In this document: positions 1 to 12,162 of the stretch, in pieces
Numbering within the stretch: position 1 is the first letter of the stretch
Layout of the letters: every line of letters begins with the position of its first letter
NCBI GenBank assembly: GCA_018857735.1
Contig: JABMCL010000991.1
Span: 257,501-321,500, forward strand
DNA: 64,000 nt
Reading direction: 5' to 3'
Origin: Alviniconcha marisindica
Lineage: Eukaryota > Mollusca > Gastropoda > Provannidae
Program-made: the position numbers and the translations under genes
The notes under the pieces: model-generated
What the model saw: only the letters and a program-made list of their open reading frames with translations
Told to the model about the DNA's origin: nothing
Database searches by the model: none

Positions 1-229
1 GCTAATCGAACTGTACCGGTCTCGAGCTACCGCTCATCTGAACTCTACGCTTTCAGTAGCCAGCCCAGCAAAGGGGGAGGGAAAAAAAGGGGAGAGAAAG
101 GAGAAAAAGAGAAAAGAGAGAGAGAGAGAGAAGAGAAAGAGAAAAAGGGAAAGGGGGGACAGACAGACAGAAGACAGACAGACAACAAGGGGGGAAAAAA
201 ACAGAAAAGACAGAAAAAGACAAAGAAAG

Positions 230-2165
<1,936 letters not shown>

Positions 2166-2365
2166 GAAGAGGAAGAGAGAAGAAGAAGAAGAAGAAGAAA
2201 CAAAGAGAGAGAGAGAGAGAAAAAAGAAGAAGAAGAAGAGAAAGGGGAGGGGAACAGAGAGAAAAGAACAGAAGAAGGAAAAAAGAAACCCAGTTTTTTT
2301 TTAAAAGGAAAAAAGAAGAAATCAGACAGAGGCAGATAAACAGAGAGACGGAGAATAATCTGTTT

Positions 2366-2493
2366 TTGATGTCAAGGACAGTCGGGGGAGGACGGGGGGG
2401 AACTGCTAATTTGTTTTTGTCACAGAGAGACAGAAGAAGCAGAAGAACTGAAAGAGACAGAAACCGGGGGGCAGGGGGGGGGGGGGGGTGGAG

Positions 2494-2524
<31 letters not shown>

Positions 2525-3350
2525 AGAGAGAGAGAGAGAAGAGAGGGAGAGAGAGAGAGAGAGGAGAGGAGAGTTTCCCAAAGGGTTTTAATTGACTTGA
2601 GCGAGTGCTCATATCAACATACACAACACGGTACACAAAAATAATGTACACATAAGCCTGGAAATGCTTTAAATTTCCCCAGTCCCACAAAACCACTCGT
2701 CTGGCATCCACGTAAAAAGGCCCAAAAAACTGCATCAGTTTTGGGCTGGGGGGGGGGGGGGGGGGGGCGGGGAGAGAGAGAGAAAAAGAGAAAAATACAG
2801 ACAGACAGAGACCCCGACAGACAGGGGCTGCGGGAATCCGGGGAGAAAAAATGGGTTTGTGCATACATAGTTGTTTTAAATTGTTTCTTTTACCGCCCAA
2901 ACCCCTCGCACTATGAAGCCCCCGCCCCCCCCCCCCCCCCCCCCCCCCCCCTCCACCCCCCCACCCAAGCTGCCCAACGTGGACCCCTTTAAAGGGCCAC
3001 TTGTGTCATCGCTCGCTGAAAAGGGGCAACTGACGGGGCCTCGCGCAACACTACCCCCCGTTTTTGGCCACTCCCAAAACTCAGTGAAGTCAAGTTTGGG
3101 GTTTAAAAGGGGCCCTTAGAAAGGCATTTTTGGGGTTTAAAAAAAAAAAAAAAAACCCCTACTTCAGGTACCCCCATTCTTCCCCCTGCCCAACTTGGTT
3201 CAGTGCACGAACTGGTATTAAAGCAAAGAACCGGCTGTGCACGACATGTTGATGTTGTAACGTTCAAAGAGAAGAAAAAAAGTCTATTACTCACTTTTTT
3301 AAAACTTTTTTTAGGGTTTTAATGCGTTTATTTTTGGGAAAAAAGGGCGG
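2366..3350. other. low-complexity region with homopolymer runs
   Basis: G-runs at 2470-2525 and 2750-2770, and a C-run at 2925-2952. Unequal runs suggest consensus errors. No gene seen. Confidence 0.6.
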
Positions 3351-3351
3351 A

Positions 3352-3576
3352 AAAAAGGTTATTAGGGACGGAGAGAAGTGGGGGGGGAGGGGGGGGGGGG
3401 GGATGGGGGCAAAGAGGGAGATTATATATATATAAAACCTATCGGTAAGCACCCCCAGAATGATTTTGCATTAAAATGGGCAAACGATGAAAAGCCATTT
3501 TTAAAAAAGTAGGGGTGAGGGGCAAAGTCAAGACAGTGTCCAAAAAAAACCCTTTTTGAAGAGAAAGGAAAGGGAA
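3352..3576 (-). mobile_element. SINE family A, left arm of a palindromic pair
   Basis: It reads as the reverse of the family body, from ATTAGGGACGG through GACAGTGTCC to GAAGAGAAAGG. The tRNA head is missing. A + copy follows almost at once. Homopolymers are distorted. Confidence 0.7.
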
Positions 3577-3587
3577 CCCCGGGTTTG

Positions 3588-3853
3588 GCACCGCTTTTCG
3601 GCTTTCCTTTTTTTCAAAAAAGGGGTGGTTTGTGGACCCCTGTCTTGTGACTTTGTCCCCCACAAGTAATAATTAAAAGGTCTCATCGCTTGGGGGGGGG
3701 GGGCTTAATGCAGGAATAATTCTGGTTGGGGCATTTGAGTGTAGGATATTTATATAATCTCCCCCTTCCAACCCCCCCCCCCCCAACCCCCCTTTTCCCC
3801 GTCCCTAATAAGCCTTGTGGTTTCTGTGGACGTTAAGCACCATGCTTGCTTAC
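3588..3853 (+). mobile_element. SINE family A, right arm of a palindromic pair
   Basis: It starts within the tRNA head (CCGCTTTTCGGCT) and runs to the 3' module CCCTAATAAGCCTTGTGG and the CATGCTTGCTTAC tail. Confidence 0.75.
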
Positions 3854-4149
3854 TATAAAAAGTTCAGGGACAGAATTCGGCTATTAAAGGAGTAAAAAAT
3901 ATCGGAAAATATCGCCTGTGTCCTAACACATTTAACTCCGTGGATCTTCAGGCTCTGATGCAATAGCCATTAAAAAAAATTTTAACAAATATAAATAACA
4001 AATAAAAAACGTGGAGGGGTGGGTGGGGGACTATTCTGGAGACAGCCGAGGCTGTTCAATGCATTAGTATATTCTGACACCCTGGATAAGCTGATTTGGG
4101 TAGTTTATCTACCGATTGTAAAATACCCATCTCTTGCAATTGAAATTCA

Positions 4150-4150
<1 letters not shown>
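3854..4150. other. no recognised feature
   Basis: AT-rich and apparently single-copy, ending at a TG run. Confidence 0.5.
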
Positions 4151-4153
<3 letters not shown>

Positions 4154-4238
<85 letters not shown>

Positions 4239-4263
4239 TGTTTGCGTAGGACATGCTGGATTG

Positions 4264-4315
<52 letters not shown>
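4154..4315 (+). repeat. (TG)n-(TGCG)n and (TC)n runs
   Basis: About 45 bp of TG, 40 bp of GCGT tetramers, and a TC run at 4268-4314. Confidence 0.9.
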
Positions 4316-4316
<1 letters not shown>

Positions 4317-4559
4317 ATTTGATAGCCGTATCGTGGAATTTCCTTCTCCGTTTTTTCATTGTATTATTTGGTGCATGTCTGTGGACCGTATTACTATCAG
4401 CTGCACTGCCCAGTGACTGGCAGCGGAGTTGGTCCCTGCAGGCCGGGACTCTGGCAGCGCACCAAGCAGACACTAACGAACCCCCGGGCTGGCAGCCACA
4501 GTACCGGAATTCAACCCGTGTCGGCCACCCAACGTCAACTGCGGTGCGAGCAAACATCC

Positions 4560-5150
4560 ATTTAACAAGGGGGAGGGGTGTGAGAGCCGGAGACAGGTTG
4601 CAACAGACTGGTGACCGAGCAAACTCTCTTTACGACAGCGTTCTTCCTTCCTCCAGGAGGAAGGTGCCGGAAAGCGATGCTGGAAGAGGGGGACAGCAGA
4701 TGGAGGAAGGGTAAGAGCCTGAGACAGGTTGCAACAGACTGGTGACCGAGCAAACTGTCTCGACAGCCTTCTCCAGGAGGAAGGTGCCGAGAAATGATGC
4801 ACGGGCAGGGGGCGGTGTGTGTGTGTGTGTGTACAGCAGAACTTGCTATGAGTACGAGAGCCGGAGACAGGTTGCAACAGACTGGTGACCGAGCAAACTC
4901 TCTTTACGACATCCTTCTTCCTTGAGGAAGGTGCCGGAAAGCGATGCACGGGTGGGGGTTGGGGGGGGAGGGGGGGTGCAGCAGATAGAGGGAGAGAGCC
5001 GGAGACAGACTTTGAGAGCAGGGGGGCAGAGTGTGAGAGCCGGAGACGGGTTGCAACAGACTGGTGACCGAGCAAACTCTCTTTACGACAGCCTCCTCCT
5101 TCCTCCAGCAGGAAGGTACCGGAAAGCGATGCTCGGGGTGTGGTGACGAA
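4560..5150 (+). repeat. tandem array, about 160 bp unit, four copies
   Basis: Each unit has GGTTGCAACAGACTGGTGAC, GAGCAAACTCTCTTTACGAC and AGGAAGGTGCCGGAAAGCGA. Single related pieces occur at 18.33, 36.06 and 39.94 kb. Confidence 0.8.
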
Positions 5151-5294
5151 GCAGACCCTGGTAGCGGTACGCTCTCTGCCCTTGATCTACAGATCATTGA
5201 TCTCCAGCTCTTGTCTCCAAGGACAGGGACAGTTTCTGGCAGGGTCTCTGCGGGGCCTCAGGCACCGTGGCCAAACCTAATCCTGTCCTGGCTC

Positions 5295-5396
5295 CACGGG
5301 GATGTAAATATATATTTAGTAACTGAATTTTAACGTCCCTCCACGGGGATATAAATATATATATATTTAGTAACTGGATTTTAACGTCCCTCCACG

Positions 5397-5444
<48 letters not shown>

Positions 5445-5570
5445 GTAACTGGATTTTAACGTCCCTCCATGGGGATATAAATATCTATATTTAGTAACTG
5501 GATTTTAACGTCCCTCCACGGGGATATAAATATATATATGTTTAGTAACCTGATTTTAACGTCGTTCCAC
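5295..5570 (+). repeat. tandem array with AT-rich core, six copies
   Basis: The unit is GTCCCTCCACGGGGATATAA, a (TA)n of variable length, and TTTAGTAACTGGATTTTAAC. Confidence 0.8.
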
Positions 5571-5954
5571 GGGGAGCCTCAACGAAGTGCCTATGATTGT
5601 GTACTTAACACAACCCCAAAAGCCGGCACCAGTTGCCAACGACAGACGGACAAGACAGGCCATCGTCAATCAGACGAAAACACTGGAACCGTTTCAAAGG
5701 CGACGTTGGGGAAACTTCTGAGAGACGGCGTGGAGCGCATATGGGCTTTTCCGAGCGCACAGATTCCATCTTGAACTGAACTAAACTCAACAGACGGCCA
5801 AGAGGTTCCAATACCCTCCTCCTTCCCCCGCCTCCACAATTTCGTTACGGGGATGATGGCCTAGCTAACATTAGTAACAACTGTCGGTATTGGTGCAGAA
5901 AGTGTCACGCGAAGGAGTTAACTTTTATTAGCCTTTGTCACCCTGACCGTGAGT

Positions 5955-6131
5955 GTCAGAGCTCAGGAGCTGTGTGAGAGTCGAGGTGGCCGTCCTGGGC
6001 TGTCCGTCCTAACGAGCCTTCTAGTTTCCGTGGACGTAAAGCTATATTGAACCATGCTTCGGCATTGGTCTCAGCTTGTCCCTAATATGTCAACTGACAT
6101 CTGAGGACATTAAGCAGCACTACCTACCTAC
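5955..6131 (+). mobile_element. repeat family B, full unit
   Basis: CAGGAGCTGTGTGAGAGTCG, then GAGGTGGCCGTCCTGGGC, a GTTTCCGTGGACGTAAAGC module, GGCATTGGTCTCAGCTTGTC, a second module GAGGACATTAAGCA and a (CTAC)n tail. About 175 bp, no coding capacity, SINE-like. Confidence 0.7.
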
Positions 6132-6141
6132 GACCGTGAGT

Positions 6142-6242
6142 GTCAGAGCTCATGAGCTGTGTGAAAGTCGAGGTGGACGTCCTGGGCTCCCGTCCGGTCC
6201 CTAATAAACCGACGGTTTCTGTGGACGTAAAGCAACACTTCA
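6142..6242 (+). mobile_element. repeat family B, first half
   Basis: It covers the first half only, ending GACGTAAAGCAACACTT. Confidence 0.65.
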
Positions 6243-6593
6243 CAACAACGAACGAAATGGGGGGAAAGGGGGGGGTGGGTTGGTTTGGGGTGGTGGTGGT
6301 GATTGTTTTGGCGCCCTAGGGCTGATCGACAGCTGCGACTTAAGACTGGGTTCATGGGAGAGGGTCACAGATATGTAGGTCCAAGGTATCACTACTGCAG
6401 TGTTAGTTTACGCTTATCGTAGCTGGTCGCGTGCCTGCTAGCGGTGGGCCTTTCGCGAGATAGCACTTAACAATAACAGCGAGAAGCGTTAGCACTGTTA
6501 CCACAACAAAGACTGGAGAGCCGGTGGCGCAGAGCAGGTCACCATACATGACTATCGGGTGCTAGCTACCTAGCCAGGGAGAAAGGGGTCCAG

Positions 6594-7425
6594 GCGAGAT
6601 CAAGGAGGGAGGTGGGGCTGGACCATCAAGACAGCCCAGGAGAGATCAAGAGGGAGGTGGAGCTAGACCTGGACCCTCAAGAGAGTCCATGAGGCCCGTC
6701 TCTAATAGGCCATCTCGCCTCCGTGGACGTAAAGCACCAAGAAAGAAAGAAAGTCCATGAGAGTCAAGAGGAAGGAGGTGAAGCTGGACCCTCAAGAGAG
6801 CCCAGACGAGATCAAGAGGATGGAGGTGGAGTTGGACCCTCAGGACAGCACAGGAGAGATCAAGAGGATGGAGGTGGAGCTGGACCCTCAAGACAGCCCA
6901 GGAGAGATCAAGAGGATGGAGGTGGAGTTGGACCCTCAGGACAGCACAGGAGAGCTCAAGAAGAGGGAGGTGGAGCTGGACCCTCAAGACAGCCCAGGCG
7001 AGATCAAGAGGATGGAGGTGGAGTTGGACCCTCAGGACAGCACAGGAGAGATCAAGAGGATGGAGGTGGAGCTGGACCCTCAAGACAGCCCAGGAGAGAT
7101 CAAGAGGATGGAGGTGGAGTTGGACCCTCAGGACAGCACAGGAGAGCTCAAGAGGAGGGAGGTGGAGCTGGACCCTCAAGACAGCCCAGGAGAGATCAAG
7201 AGGATGGAGGCGGAGTTGGACCCTCAGGACAGCACAGGAGAGCTCAAGAGGAGGGAGGTGGAGTTGGACCCTCAAGACAGCCCAGGCGAGATCAAGAGCA
7301 GGGAGGTGGAGTTGGACCCTCAAGACATCCTAGGCGAGATCAAGAGGAGGAAGGTGGAGTTGGACCCTCAAGACAGCCGAGGCGAAATCAAGAGGAGGGA
7401 GGTGGAGTTGGGCTCTCACAGAGTT
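6594..7425 (+). repeat. 48 bp minisatellite, open in several frames
   Basis: The unit is GAGGTGGAGCTGGACCCTCA, AGACAGCCCAGGAGAGATCA, AGAGGATG. Because 48 is a multiple of three, several frames stay open on both strands (for example 6723-7652 and 6757-7590 on +). In one frame it reads as 16-residue repeats of VELDPQDSPGEIKRME. Two unit types alternate. A family-3' module splits the array at about 6688-6735. Coding status is undecided. Confidence 0.85.
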
Positions 7426-7444
7426 GGACAATCCTTTGCTTCAG

Positions 7445-7621
7445 TTATTCCTCAACAGTTGCTTTTTTGGACGTTGTCTTTGTGGCTTTGTTACGCACAG
7501 CTGTTGAAACAGCAGTTAGCGAAGTACGCAAGTTGCTTGGCACTGGCGGGGTCCCCACCTCCTCAACACTGTCGTTCTGGCGGTGGCTGACGGTCTCTTC
7601 GGTCTTTCCGGGTCGGAGCGC
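7445..7621 (-). other. short open stretch, possibly coding
   Basis: The - strand encodes a polar Thr/Ser/Lys/Glu-rich stretch including KTEETVSHRQNDSVEEVG and TSKKATVEE before a stop. It lies downstream of the orphan exon at 8080-8158 on the same strand. There is no convincing splice acceptor and no recognised family, so it is listed only as a weak possibility. Confidence 0.15.
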
Positions 7622-7769
7622 GCGGACGAGCAATTTAAGAACTGTAGCGTAGTGTCCACTGTCGTCTTGGGCAACGATGGAAAGTCCTGTGCTTCTTTAC
7701 CTTTTTACAATACAGAGACGAGAAGACTAACGGGAAAGTGTGTCACTGTGTTCAACATTTGTCAAATTG

Positions 7770-7926
7770 GAGGGGGGGGAGAGAGAGGGGGGGGGAGGGA
7801 GGGGGGGAGAAGAGGGAGGGAGGAAGGGGAGAGAAAAAAAAAAGGGGGGGGGAGGGGGGGAGAAGAGAAGGGAGGGAGAGAAGAGAGGGAGAGGAGAGAG
7901 AGAGAGAGAGAGGGAGAGAGAGGGGG

Positions 7927-7969
<43 letters not shown>

Positions 7970-8020
7970 GGGAGGGAAGGACAGAGAGGGAGGGAGGGAG
8001 AGAGAGCGCACACAACACAC
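7770..8020 (+). repeat. polypurine (GA/GGA) block
   Basis: About 250 bp almost without pyrimidines on the + strand; the apparent ORFs here are composition artefacts. Confidence 0.9.
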
Positions 8021-8079
8021 ATCAGAGAGACAGACAGACAAAGACAGCGACCAGGATGACACCGATTAACTAGACTCAC

Positions 8080-8158
8080 CAGCGCAATGTTTCGCCAGAT
8101 AAAGGGCTCCAAATCCGAACAGAAGAAGAACACAAACAATCCCGGAGTCACCCACCAT
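8080..8158 (-). CDS. possible orphan first exon with one membrane segment
   Basis: From ATG at 8158 on the - strand, 26 codons plus one base are followed by a GTGAGT donor. The start context is AAGATGG. The product begins MVGDSGIVCVLLLFGFGALY, followed by LAKHCA, and looks like a signal anchor. No matching downstream exon is recognised; a purine-run block follows at once. The match could be chance. Confidence 0.35.
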
Positions 8159-8504
8159 CTTGTTTCAACCCCAAACAAGCTCCACCTCCACTGCCGCAGA
8201 ACTAAAACGCCACGTCTCCGAAACGAACCGGAAGGCGAAGAATCGTGAGACAGAGCTGCCGGCAGAAGACAGCCATGACAATATTATGCACACGTGTAGA
8301 TGTTATTATTACGAGCGCCTTCACTTCACCTGTCGTGTAGCTGTCACGTACTCTTCCACAATGTAGGACCGTATGATAACGCAACGACCACTTCCGCCTC
8401 GTCTCGTGCGGCGAATTACGTGTGTGACTACCGAGTGTCAAAGCCGAACCACTGAGCCCTGACACTGGTTTAAAATTCCCACTAGGCCGGGCGTAGTCAG
8501 CCGC

Positions 8505-8662
8505 AGAGTTCAGGAGCTGTGTGAAAGTCGAGGTGGCCGTCCTGGGCCCCCCCCCCCCCCCCGTCCTAGTGGACCTTATGGTTTCTGTAGACGTAAAGCT
8601 TACGCATTGGTCACAGTTTGTCCCTAATAATATGTCAACCGACATCCGAGGACATGAAGCTC
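8505..8662 (+). mobile_element. repeat family B copy
   Basis: It has both modules, split by a C-run inside the GTCCTGGGC block. Confidence 0.65.
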
Positions 8663-8961
8663 TACACCATCATCACCATCATCAAGCATTCGCCACAGTT
8701 ACCACTCACTCACTGTTCTGCGACTGGGAAACCGCGTGTTTTCCGAACAACCGGACGTTAAGCCTTACGGTTCTCGTGTATCACCGGAAAGTGGTTACGA
8801 CACTGGGGGTCTGTGGACCAAGCACAGTGTCTATGGGCCGAGAGCTAAGTGCGTTCGTTTCGCACACCACGGCGAAACAGGCACTTGAAGAGTTTGCACA
8901 AGTACCCGCTGGCCGGGAAGGAACGTGAAAAGGTCCTTCACTTAGACTCGGGAGCCGGTTT

Positions 8962-9245
8962 GGAGCCGGTTTGGCCTAGCGGTAAGGCTGGTAAGCAGAG
9001 GGAGCTAAGTTCGAATCGGCTTCGGCTCTCTTCTTCACGAACTGAAATGTTGTGGTGTGGACATTGTCTTGTGACTTTGTCCCTCCCAATTAATGAAATA
9101 TTAAAATGGCTCTCATCGCCTTCCGGTTGTGACAGGAATATGATCTCCCTCTTCCCCACCTGACCCCCCCCCCTCCCCCCCCACTCCAACCCCCTTCTCC
9201 CCGTCCATAATAAGCCTTATGGTTTCTGTGGACGTTGAGCACCAT
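8962..9245 (+). mobile_element. SINE family A copy
   Basis: The head has an A box TGGCCTAGCGGT but a damaged B box. GAGCCGGTTTGG is duplicated at the 5' end (8952 and 8962). The 3' module ends GACGTTGAGCACCAT. Confidence 0.8.
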
Positions 9246-9278
9246 AAAAAGCTAGTCACCATGCAGAGCCACATCATA

Positions 9279-9453
9279 GTTCAGGAGCTGTGTGAGAGTC
9301 GAGGTGGCCGTCCTGGGCTGTCCGTCCTAACGAGCCTTCTGGTTACCGTGGACGTAAAGCTACATTGAACCATGCTTCGGCATTGGTCTCAGCTTGTCCC
9401 TAATATGTCAACTGACATCTGAGGACATTAAGCAACACTACCTACCTACCTGC
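9279..9453 (+). mobile_element. repeat family B, full unit
   Basis: Nearly identical to 5955-6131, including the CTACCTACCTAC tail. Confidence 0.7.
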
Positions 9454-9464
9454 AGAATCACATG

Positions 9465-9830
9465 CGAGCGCAATGAGTCGGCGCTACATAAAAGCGATCA
9501 ACAACAAATGTTTACTTACGCGGGACAGGATCCGAAGTGTCCCGCACGCTACACAGTTTCACTGGATTAACAGTGCCAGCGAGCTCAGGACTCGGCTATT
9601 GTGTACCAGAAGTACCACGGCAGGGTCCACTAAAAATTTGTTTGGACAGTCGGCTGTAATCCAACGTCAGTCCCACTGTACAACCCTTTTTTCGTTTCTG
9701 TGCAGTGGGTGGTGTTTCGCTGACAAATGGCAGGTGCCCACCAAGCACAGCGCTGTGTAAGTACACCACTTTGGTGGATATTCACAAAACGCGCTATAAA
9801 AAGCTAGTCATTCATGCTGAAAATCACATG
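9465..9830. mobile_element. repeat family C, LINE-tail-like pieces
   Basis: Pieces such as CATGCGAGCGCAATGAGTC, GGCGCTACATAAAAGCGATC and AACGCGCTATAAAAAGC recur at 10.0, 24.5, 44.3, 53.2 and 63.6 kb. The enclosed GTGTACCAGAAGTACC stretch is not recognised. Confidence 0.5.
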
Positions 9831-9831
9831 G

Positions 9832-9990
9832 TCAGGAGCTGTGTGAGAGTCGAGGTGGACGTCCTGGACTGCCCGTCCTAACGAGCCTTCTGGTTTCCGT
9901 GGACGTAAAGATTTATTGCACCGTGCTTCGGCATTGGTCACAACTTGTCCCTAATATGTCAACTGACATCTGAGGACATAAAGCATCACT
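9832..9990 (+). mobile_element. repeat family B copy
   Basis: Both modules are present; it ends in a CATCAT tail. Confidence 0.65.
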
Positions 9991-9999
9991 TCATCATCA

Positions 10000-10080
10000 T
10001 CATCAGCTGAAAATCACATGGGTAGCGCAGTGAGTCTGCTCGAGAGCGGAGAACAGCGCTATATAAAAGCTACCAACAAC
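10000..10080 (+). mobile_element. repeat family C tail
   Basis: It contains GTAGCGCAGTGAGTCTGCTC and CAGCGCTATATAAAAGC. Confidence 0.55.
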
Positions 10081-10095
10081 AACAAGTAAATAACG

Positions 10096-10410
10096 TGAGC
10101 CGGTTTGGCCTAGTGGTAAGGCGTTAGGCTGGTAAGCGGAAGGACCTCGGTTCGATACCGCTTCGGCTGTCCCTTCTCTTCAAAAAGGTTGTGGTTTGTG
10201 GACACTGTCTTGTGACTTTGTCCATCACTTCCTACTGAAACATTAAAATGAGCTCTCATTGCTGCCCATCTTAGCAGAGTCATCTGGTGGTGACAGTGTA
10301 GCGACATATTCTCTCTCCCCCCGCCTCCATACCCCCTTCTCCCCGTCCCTAATAAGCCGTACGGTTTCTGTGGACGTTAAGCACCATGTTTACTTACTTA
10401 CTTACTTACA
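10096..10410 (+). mobile_element. SINE family A, near-complete copy
   Basis: It has a tRNA-derived head with A box TGGCCTAGTGGT and B box GGTTCGATACC, a body containing TTGTGACTTTGTCC and GACAGTGTAGCGA, then CCCTAATAAGCC and GTGGACGTTAAGCACCATG, ending in (TTAC)n. This is the best copy for defining the family: about 315 bp, with an RNA polymerase III internal promoter. Confidence 0.85.
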
Positions 10411-10487
10411 AGTCAATAGTGACTGGATTATTGCGTTCTATCAGTCGTGTGGGGTTAGTTATCTCAGAGTTAGAACAAAAGCACTCC

Positions 10488-10560
10488 TGTAGTTGGTTGG
10501 TTGGTTAGATTTGTTTAACGCCGAGTTGTCTCCCCGGAGAGGTACTGTGTAATAATCTAA
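10488..10560 (-). mobile_element. 3' tail fragment with (GGTT)n end
   Basis: GTTGGTTGGTTGG, then GTTTAACGCCGAGTTGTCTC and CCCGGAGAGG. It matches the alternative 3' end of the SINE copies at 30.4 and 52.3 kb. Confidence 0.55.
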
Positions 10561-10659
10561 CACATTTGTCCTTCGCCTTCCGCACACCGTCCCCATAACT
10601 TTAAATTCACTGTCTCGTTCCTATGAGAATCGGCAAGCTACAAGCCTCATTTTTTTTAA

Positions 10660-10684
10660 GCGTGTGTGTGTGTGTGTGTGTGTG

Positions 10685-10739
<55 letters not shown>

Positions 10740-10901
10740 GAGAGAGAGAGAGGGGGTGTGTGTGTGGGGGAGAAGAGAGAGGGGGGGTTTAGAGAGAGGT
10801 TGTGTGTGTGTGTTTGTGGTGGTGTGGTGGGTGTGGGGTGGGGTGTGTGTGTGTGCGTGCGTGAAAAAAAAAATTGGGGGGGTTTTGTTTTTTTTTAAAA
10901 G

Positions 10902-10934
<33 letters not shown>

Positions 10935-10974
10935 GGGGTGTTTTTTTTTTTTTTTAAGGGGGGAGGGGAGAGAG

Positions 10975-11022
<48 letters not shown>

Positions 11023-11081
11023 TGTGTTGTGGGGCCCCGGGGCGGGGAATGAGAGGGGGGTGTGTGTGGGGGGTGGGGGGG

Positions 11082-11119
<38 letters not shown>

Positions 11120-11157
11120 TTGGGTTTGGGTGTTTTGGGTTGTTTTGTGTGGGGGGG

Positions 11158-11213
<56 letters not shown>

Positions 11214-11217
11214 GGAG
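10660..11217 (+). repeat. compound TG and GA microsatellite block
   Basis: TG runs at 10660-10860, then G/GA runs to 11217. Homopolymer lengths look unreliable. Confidence 0.9.
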
Positions 11218-11297
11218 AGGGGCCCTTTTGGGGGTTGGGGGGGCTGGTGAGAGAAGTGCTTCAATAACTCCAATGGTGTAAGCACAATCGGAAACAT

Positions 11298-11575
11298 GGC
11301 CGGTTTGGCCTACGGTAAGGCCGGGCTGGTAAGCTGACGGACCTCCCCCGCTTTGGCTCTCTTTTCTCTTCAAAAGGTGTGGTGTGGACACTTCTTGTGA
11401 CTTTTTCCCTCACAATTTAAAGGAACATTAAAAAAGTCTCTCATCGCTGCCCCTTTAATGAGGAGTCATTCTGGTTGCCCGTGTAGCGATAGTATAAATC
11501 CCTCTTCCCCCCCCTCCATACCCCCTTTTCCCTTCCTAAAAACCTTACGGTTTTTGTGGACTTAAACACCATGTT
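11298..11575 (+). mobile_element. SINE family A, degraded copy
   Basis: It has the same order of blocks as the 10.1 kb copy but many short deletions, several at homopolymers. The B box is lost. Confidence 0.75.
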
Positions 11576-11899
11576 AAAAATATAGATAAAACCCCCCCTC
11601 TCTGCGCGCCCTGCGTGAAGTCTGGTTGTACAAACGTATAGTAATGGGTTCACGATGCACAAGTGATTGATAAGTGATTTCCGGTTCTGTTCTTCTTTTT
11701 TTTTAACGTCCTCAGATGCTAAAGAGCGTATTAGGGACAATCTATAAGGTAAGCTTGTCTTGGAATTAAAAAAAACAGCAAGTGATTTCCGGCCGCTCCT
11801 TGCCTTTTTAAGCAGGCTGTCGAATGCGAGCACAATACATCTTTGTTCCATCGTTGTCTGCTCGAGGAACTTACTAGCTTCCTGCACATATGTACGCCC

Positions 11900-12150
11900 G
11901 CGACCCAGATAAAAACAAACATTGAAGTGGGTGGTCGACCGATCTCAAATGCTCTTTTAAACACAATCTGACTTCAGAGAGAGAGAGAGCAAACGCTACG
12001 AACAAGTGGGTGGTCAATCGATCTCAAATGCTCTTTTAAACACAATTGGACTTCAGAGAGAGAGAGAGAGACAGAGACAGAGACTGAGACACAGAGAAAC
12101 CAAACGCTACGAACAAGTGGGTGGTCGATCAATCAAACGCTCTTTACGCA
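11900..12150 (+). repeat. three-copy tandem repeat
   Basis: AAGTGGGTGGTCGACCGATC, TCAAATGCTCTTTTAAACAC and a GA run. Unit about 80-115 bp, set by the GA length. Confidence 0.75.
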
Positions 12151-12162
12151 GTTTAACTTTCG

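Noticed and set aside
6646..7323. 225-codon - strand frame over the 48 bp array
   Set aside because: It is open only because the unit length is a multiple of three; the + frame shows a better substitution pattern.
10096..10170. Functional tRNA gene
   Set aside because: A and B boxes are present, but the same head occurs many times joined to the SINE body, and no cloverleaf closes.
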